Of a DNA stretch of 64,000 bases, positions 59,855-64,000 are shown piece by piece. This stretch comes from Enterobacter ludwigii (GTDB lineage Bacteria > Pseudomonadota > Gammaproteobacteria > Enterobacterales > Enterobacteriaceae). Below the pieces are notes generated by a model. That model did not search any database and was not told where the DNA came from. It saw nothing but the letters and a program-made list of their open reading frames with translations. Where the stretch lies: assembly GCA_900068845.1 (NCBI GenBank), contig CEFQ01000005.1:372001-436000 (forward strand), read 5' to 3'. How positions within the stretch are numbered: the stretch's first letter is position 1; every line of letters begins with the position of its first letter. A program made the position numbers and the translations under genes.

Positions 59855-60865
59855 ATGACTAAGATCGGCATCAACGGCTTTGGCCGTATCGGACGTAACG
59901 TTTTTCGTGCAGCGCTCGGCAGCGACGATATTGAAATCGTTGCCATCAATGACCTCACCGACAGCAAAACGCTGGCTCATCTGCTAAAACACGACTCCCT
60001 GCTTGGCAGGCTACCGGCGGAAGTCGAAGCCGGGGAAGGCGAATTACGCATTGATGGCAAAGCGGTGCGCGTGTTCAGCGAACGCGATCCGGCCAATATC
60101 CGCTGGCGCGACGTTGGCGTGGATATCGTGATTGAGGCCACCGGCTTCTTCACCGAACGCGACAAAGCCGCCGTACACATCACCAGCGGCGGCGCTAAAC
60201 GCGTGATTATCTCCGCGCCAGGCAAGAACGATGATCTGACGATAGTATTGGGCGTCAACGATCAGCGTTACGATCCGCAGCAGCATTTTGTGGTGAGTAA
60301 CGGCAGCTGCACCACCAACGGCTTAGCACCTGCTGCTGCGGTACTGCATCAGGCATTTGGTATCGAGCACGGTTTAATGAACACCACGCATGCTTATACC
60401 AATAGCCAGGTACTGCACGATCAGCCGGAAAAAGATCTGCGCGGTGCGCGAGCGGCGGCGCTGTCGATTGTGCCTTACTCAAGCGGTGCCGCGAAGGCGC
60501 TGGGTCGGGTGATTCCGGAGCTGGATGGTCGTTTGACCGGTTATTCTCTGCGCGTGCCGGTGCCGGTAGTATCGATTGTCGATCTGACCGTAACGCTGAA
60601 ACGCGATGTGACGGCTGAAGAAGTGAATGACGCGTTTAAAACTGCCGCGGCAGAAGGTCCACTGAAAGGGATTCTTGGTTACAGTGACGAGCCGCTGGTA
60701 TCCAGCGATTATCAGGGCGATGCCCGTTCATCGATTATTGATGGGCTTTCCACGCTGGTGATTGGCGGCAACCTGGTGAAGATCCTTGCCTGGTATGATA
60801 ACGAATGGGGCTTCTCGAATCGTTTAGTGGATTTAGCACGCTTGATGGCGAAACGCGGGTTGTAA
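59855..60865 (+). CDS. Type I glyceraldehyde-3-phosphate dehydrogenase, secondary paralogue
   Basis: 336 aa. It has the NAD(P)-binding GINGFGRIGRNVFRAAL, catalytic Cys in SNGSCTTNGLAP, His in TTHAYTNSQV, and the C-terminal AWYDNEWGFSNRLVDL. The motif is normally SNASCTTNCLAP: the second Cys is Gly here and Ala is Gly. It is distinct from the housekeeping GapA expected elsewhere. AAAGGAG precedes the ATG at 59855. It is probably controlled by the GlxA-like regulator upstream, perhaps as an oxidation- or inhibitor-resistant bypass enzyme. Confidence 0.93.
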   Translation: MTKIGINGFGRIGRNVFRAALGSDDIEIVAINDLTDSKTLAHLLKHDSLLGRLPAEVEAGEGELRIDGKAVRVFSERDPANIRWRDVGVDIVIEATGFFTERDKAAVHITSGGAKRVIISAPGKNDDLTIVLGVNDQRYDPQQHFVVSNGSCTTNGLAPAAAVLHQAFGIEHGLMNTTHAYTNSQVLHDQPEKDLRGARAAALSIVPYSSGAAKALGRVIPELDGRLTGYSLRVPVPVVSIVDLTVTLKRDVTAEEVNDAFKTAAAEGPLKGILGYSDEPLVSSDYQGDARSSIIDGLSTLVIGGNLVKILAWYDNEWGFSNRLVDLARLMAKRGL

Positions 60866-60889
60866 CAAATACGCGCATAACGCTTGCAT

Positions 60890-60931
60890 CGTAGCGGCGC
60901 AATTTATTGCGCGATAAATCGCGCCGCTACG
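60890..60931. repeat. Dispersed palindromic repeat, copy 4
   Basis: Left arm CGTAGCGGCGCAATTTATTG, right arm ending CGCGCCGCTACG, with two or three mismatches between arms. It lies between the convergent GAPDH and phoA genes, where no other terminator is seen. Confidence 0.9.
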
Positions 60932-60941
60932 GAATGTGCGC

Positions 60942-62348
60942 TTATTTGAGTCCCATCGCATCCTTCAGGGTAAAGAACAGATCGGTCTGATCGGTCAAAC
61001 CTACCACATTCGCCGCATGCGGACCGTACGCCGCAATGCGGACTTGTGTGCCGGTATGCTCCTGCGAATCCTCTTCTGAATTGCCGTAGCTGATGGTCAT
61101 CACCGCGCCATCTTTGGTATTCACCGCTTGCGTCAGGCCCGGTGCTTTGGTGCCGTTTTCCACAATCTGGCTGCTGTGTGCGTGATCGGCGGTCACCACC
61201 ACCAGCGTATCGCCGTGCTCGCGGGCAAACGCCAGCGCTTCCTGCACCGCTTCATCCAGATCGACGGTTTCACCAATCTGACCGCACGGATTAGCCGCAT
61301 GGTCCTGTTTATCAATCGACGCGCCTTCCACCTGCAGGAAGAAACCTTTGTCGTTGGTGCTCAGCAGATTGATGGCTTTTTTAGTCATCTGCGCCAGCGT
61401 CGGCACAGAAGCCGGACGATCTTTGTTCACTTCACAGGTCACCACCGGTTTATCGATGTTGCCGTGATAGCTGGCTTTTGGTCCTTGCCAGCGTACCGGC
61501 ATATTGCCATCGGCGAACAGTCCCAATACGGGTTTGCGCTGATCGGCCTGTTGAATGGCGTTCAAGCCATCCAGATTATCAATCCACTGATAGCCCAGCG
61601 CCTGCGCCTGTTCACGCAGGGTTTTGCCCTGATACTCGCCGGCTTTGGCGGTTTCGCCGAAGGATTTCGCGCCGCCGCCCAACGTGACGTCCGCGCGGGC
61701 TTTCAGCATCTGTTCAGTAATCGATCCTTTTCCGCCCTGCTCCAGCGCGTTGCCCGGGCACAGCTCGCTGGTTTTCTCCGGGCCATAGCATTTACGCGAG
61801 GTCACGTGCGCCATTAACGCGGCTGGCGTGGCATCCTGCAGCTCAGCGGTCGAAACGTTCCCGGTGGCTTTCCCGGCGGCTTTCGCCAGCTCAAGAATCG
61901 TCACCTGATCTTTGCCGTTCACATCAACACCAATCGCGCCGTTATAGGATTTGGTGCCGGTCGCCCACGCGGTAGCCGACGCGGCGGAATCCGTCACGTA
62001 ATTCGGCTTATGGGTTTTCTTGTCGAGCGAATAGTGGGTGTATTGGCCGGTAAGCGGCAACGCATCAAGGCCAGGGAAGAAACCGCCGGCACCGCGCGCC
62101 TGGTTACGCGCAGCGGTGATTTCCGAATCGCCCATGCCGTCACCAATCAGCAGAATCACGTTTTTTGCGGTGCTATTGATTAATGAAGCTTTAAGCGCTT
62201 CAGTTTGGTCCCCGTTGAGGCGACGCGCCCCGCCGTGTTCGGTCACGTCGCCAGTGGCTGCGCGTGAATAATTTGCGTCTTCTGCCACGGCTGACGTCGC
62301 GATCAGAGAAGCCAGCAGCGTAACCGTAAAGAGAGGTATCTGTTTCAT
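60942..62348 (-). CDS. phoA: Alkaline phosphatase
   Basis: Periplasmic phosphomonoesterase, 468 aa. A signal peptide ends at AVA-E near residue 22. The metal site [14 protein letters not shown], catalytic Ser in [14 protein letters not shown] and ligands in [14 protein letters not shown] and [11 protein letters not shown] match E. coli PhoA. Two Cys pairs ([17 protein letters not shown] with NPCGQ) correspond to the known disulfides. Regulated by phosphate through the Pho boxes upstream. Confidence 0.96.
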   Translation of the reverse strand: MKQIPLFTVTLLASLIATSAVAEDANYSRAATGDVTEHGGARRLNGDQTEALKASLINSTAKNVILLIGDGMGDSEITAARNQARGAGGFFPGLDALPLTGQYTHYSLDKKTHKPNYVTDSAASATAWATGTKSYNGAIGVDVNGKDQVTILELAKAAGKATGNVSTAELQDATPAALMAHVTSRKCYGPEKTSELCPGNALEQGGKGSITEQMLKARADVTLGGGAKSFGETAKAGEYQGKTLREQAQALGYQWIDNLDGLNAIQQADQRKPVLGLFADGNMPVRWQGPKASYHGNIDKPVVTCEVNKDRPASVPTLAQMTKKAINLLSTNDKGFFLQVEGASIDKQDHAANPCGQIGETVDLDEAVQEALAFAREHGDTLVVVTADHAHSSQIVENGTKAPGLTQAVNTKDGAVMTISYGNSEEDSQEHTGTQVRIAAYGPHAANVVGLTDQTDLFFTLKDAMGLK

Positions 62349-62400
62349 TTATAAGCATCCTTAGCCATCGATATAACCAAATATTTCCGTGGACAAGTCT

Positions 62401-62429
62401 GCGACAGTGCGGTGACAGTTTTGTGACGG
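62401..62429 (-). promoter_or_regulatory. Tandem Pho boxes of phoA
   Basis: The minus strand reads CCGTCACAAAACTGTCAC (62429-62412), close to the PhoB consensus CTGTCATAAAACTGTCAT. A further CTGTCGC repeat 11 bases on gives a second, overlapping box. They lie about 50-80 bases before the phoA start. Confidence 0.85.
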
Positions 62430-62525
62430 AATGGGAATGATTTGATGACAGAATCGACATTCTGAACAGGGGAAAGGCAATCCGCTCAGAGCTTAAGCGG
62501 ATAGAACAAAAGGAGAAAATAGCGC

Positions 62526-62554
62526 TTGACCCTTTTCAGCGATCTCCCTATAGT
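62526..62554 (+). promoter_or_regulatory. Promoter of tRNA-Ser
   Basis: TTGACC and TATAGT are separated by exactly 17 bases, followed by a GC-rich discriminator (AGCGCCCCG) typical of stringently controlled stable-RNA genes. Confidence 0.9.
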
Positions 62555-62592
62555 AGCGCCCCGTTGACCCAGCGCGGTTAACAAAAAAATGT

Positions 62593-62680
62593 GGTGAGGT
62601 GTCCGAGTGGCTGAAGGAGCACGCCTGGAAAGTGTGTATACGGCAACGTATCGGGGGTTCGAATCCCCCTCTCACCGCCA
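62593..62680 (+). tRNA. tRNA-Ser (anticodon GGA)
   Basis: 88 nt with acceptor stem GGTGAGG/CCTCACC, D arm, anticodon loop CTGGAAA (GGA), long variable arm TATACGGCAACGTATCG, T arm GGGGGTTCGAATCCCCC (one mismatch at the end) and encoded GCCA end. Almost identical to the E. coli serW/serX product. Confidence 0.97.
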
Positions 62681-63049
62681 CATTAAGTAGGACGTTGCGT
62701 GGACAACACCGCATGTAGCCTGACTCCAAAGACTACAGCGAGACAACGGAACTACAAAAGAAGTACAAAATAGTGCACGTAAAATGCACGCGCATCTTGG
62801 ATGCAAAGAAAAAGCCTCTGGTTAACGCCCGAGGCTTTTCTGTTTGTGTCTGATTGCAACGAAATGTTTCTTTTAGATGCTCTATGCTATGCTCTCTTTC
62901 CATAGAATCCGTCAAACGCATTAAACCCTTTTTTGACCTACATCAATCAACCATCCGCTTCGCCCTGACTTAACTCAAACCACCTACTATGATTTTCTCG
63001 TAGTCAGTCAGCCTATTAAATTCTTCGGAAACTTATGTGAGGTATTCCT
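62681..63049. other. Region between tRNA-Ser and the KGG gene
   Basis: 369 bases, AT-rich, without a convincing gene. It contains a terminator (62809-62840), a GTGCA-N7-TGCAC dyad (62773-62789) and TTGACCTACATCAA (62933-62946), close to an FNR site (TTGAT-N4-ATCAA). It may include an attachment-site scar, but no direct repeat of the tRNA 3' end is visible in the window. Confidence 0.5.
62809..62840 (+). terminator. Terminator downstream of tRNA-Ser
   Basis: AAAAAGCCTC, 12-base loop, GAGGCTTTTC. A-run and T-run flank the stem, so it may act in both directions. Confidence 0.75.
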
Positions 63050-63235
63050 ATGGAAGAGCACGTTTATAAAGGTGGCTCAGGGAATTTTGCTAACAATCCT
63101 GATCGCGCCAGAGAAGCCGGCAAAGCCGGAGGAAAAGTCAGTGGGGGTAACTTCCGAAACGATCCAGCAAGGGCCGTTGAGGCTGGAAGAAAAGGAGGCA
63201 AAATCAGCCTCAGACCAGCAGCAAAGGATGAGTAA
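63050..63235 (+). CDS. KGG-repeat stress protein (YciG/ConB-like)
   Basis: 61 aa, too short for many gene callers but clear. Two repeats, SGNFANNPDRAREAGKAGGK and SGGNFRNDPARAVEAGRKGG, match the stress-induced KGG motif of E. coli YciG. TGAGG lies nine bases before the ATG. Such proteins are usually RpoS-dependent; their function is poorly known. Confidence 0.92.
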   Translation: MEEHVYKGGSGNFANNPDRAREAGKAGGKVSGGNFRNDPARAVEAGRKGGKISLRPAAKDE

Positions 63236-63285
63236 AACGAGAGTGCTTGTTTGCCACGGACTGGCACCAAGATAATTATCGGCGT

Positions 63286-64000
63286 TTAGAGGATTACCTC
63301 ATCTTGTTCTAAGAAAGCCATGGCATCAAGTATAGATGCCCATCCTGTTGACTTAGTTAAGGGGTAATTCAAAATCCGCATCCCATTGTGTAGGTAAATA
63401 TCACAAGTTTTCGATCTGCCATCAAGTTTGATATCTTTAAACAAAGCTCGTGCTAATGCTTGATACTCTTTTCTGTCACTAATATTTAGGACGTCTAAAG
63501 CCGCGGCTGTTTTTATATCTCGTTCAACTTGCATGTCAGCCATAGAATTTTTTAATTGGCTTATTTCAGTCGATATCTCAGAAGCTCTTAGCGTTAACTC
63601 GCTAACGTCTGGAGCCAGCTCTATTGCTTTAATTATATTTTGAAGTTTTCCTGTTAACTCCATATGCTTTGCTGTCATAGAAATTAGAGCAGTTTCCTTT
63701 GAGAAACTCATGTTCATGGCAGAGGCACCATTTATGACGCCCGTGATTAAATAGCGATCTGTTAAGTCTCTCCTGACTGCCTCAGTAGTGCATCTATGCT
63801 GGCGGCGCATTGAACACACATAGTAGCCATAGCCCTTAGCACTTATTGCTGTCAATATAATGGCGTGGCCACATTGTTTACAATGCATTAGCCCTTTAAA
63901 TATATTAATAAGATGAGGGTTAAAATTCAGATTTCGTCTACTTTCTGGCTCATAGCTAATACGCTGCACACGTTGAAAATCGTCCGAATTTATAATTGAA
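63286..64000 (-). CDS. Large serine recombinase, C-terminal part (partial)
   Basis: The frame is open to the right window edge, so the N-terminus is missing. It contains the start of the recombinase domain end (DDFQRVQRISYEPESRR), then the zinc beta-ribbon FKGLMHCKQCGHAI...YYVCSMRRQHRC (four Cys), then a coiled-coil segment (about ELTGKLQNIIKA to ISQLKNSMADMQ) and a C-terminal beta region. This is the layout of phage-type large serine integrases. The catalytic Ser domain must lie beyond the window. Base composition is clearly more AT-rich than in the neighbours, which suggests acquired DNA. Confidence 0.88.
   Translation of the reverse strand, partial: SIINSDDFQRVQRISYEPESRRNLNFNPHLINIFKGLMHCKQCGHAIILTAISAKGYGYYVCSMRRQHRCTTEAVRRDLTDRYLITGVINGASAMNMSFSKETALISMTAKHMELTGKLQNIIKAIELAPDVSELTLRASEISTEISQLKNSMADMQVERDIKTAAALDVLNISDRKEYQALARALFKDIKLDGRSKTCDIYLHNGMRILNYPLTKSTGWASILDAMAFLEQDEVIL

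Noticed and set aside
62681-63049. Direct repeat of the tRNA-Ser 3' end as an attachment site
   Set aside because: No second copy of the tRNA 3' end is visible in the window, so an att site cannot be called.

Overview
The window looks like chromosomal DNA of a plant- or environment-associated enterobacterium of the Erwiniaceae, most like Pantoea or Erwinia. Three things point there: the hemA-prfA-prmC-sirB2-sirB1-kdsA and lolB-ispE-prs-ychH-pth-ychF blocks are arranged as in Escherichia coli; the proteins are very close to enterobacterial ones; and base composition is moderately GC-rich. The genus is inferred from gene content, not from a marker search.

Layout. (1) 1-3229: left end of a nitrate assimilation operon (nasR, nasF, start of nasE), with a textbook sigma-54 promoter, an NtrC site and an attenuator leader for NasR. 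(2) 3714-12698: an eight-gene operon built from type VI secretion parts (lipoprotein, TssL, a short TssM, TagF, FHA protein, PppA phosphatase, an exported unknown protein, PpkA kinase) but with no sheath, tube, baseplate or ClpV gene beside it. (3) 12705-15297: chaC, chaB, chaA. (4) 15436-27245: core housekeeping block (KDO synthesis, translation termination, haem and isoprenoid precursors, lipoprotein sorting, PRPP, Pth, YchF) with a diguanylate cyclase inserted after prs. (5) 27314-33774: two sugar/polyol modules, one under an RpiR regulator with several TTTTAC-GTAAAA operators and one under a LacI regulator with two GTAATCGATTAC operators. (6) 33985-38751: a GntR-controlled amidase/DUF2848/MFS catabolic operon. 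(7) 38832-40547: small stress-type proteins and a TetR regulator. (8) 40865-50450: two aldo/keto reductases, then a set of exported enzymes (cupin, CMD protein, Tat flavodoxin, two hydrolases) around a two-component system that probably controls them through CTGACA-TGTCAG boxes, and an MFS drug pump. (9) 50621-58664: flavin monooxygenase, a peptide-type ABC importer and a DszC/SfnB-like oxidoreductase, probably for scavenging an organosulfur or related compound. (10) 58796-62348: a GlxA-type regulator paired with a second GAPDH, then phoA with a Pho box. (11) 62593-64000: tRNA-Ser(GGA), a KGG-repeat stress protein and the C-terminal part of a large serine recombinase that runs off the window, so a mobile element probably starts here.

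The most unusual item is the T6SS-derived operon. It keeps the envelope anchor and the whole threonine-phosphorylation switch, but its TssM stops about 210 residues after the third membrane segment and an SH3-type lipoprotein lies where TssJ would be expected. The other points of interest are regulatory: several regulator/operator pairs can be read directly from repeated palindromes, including a motif shared by the glxA-like regulator and the GAPDH gene, and a motif shared by the two-component operon and its putative targets. A family of about 45-bp palindromes related to GTAGCGGCGC occurs at least four times between genes.
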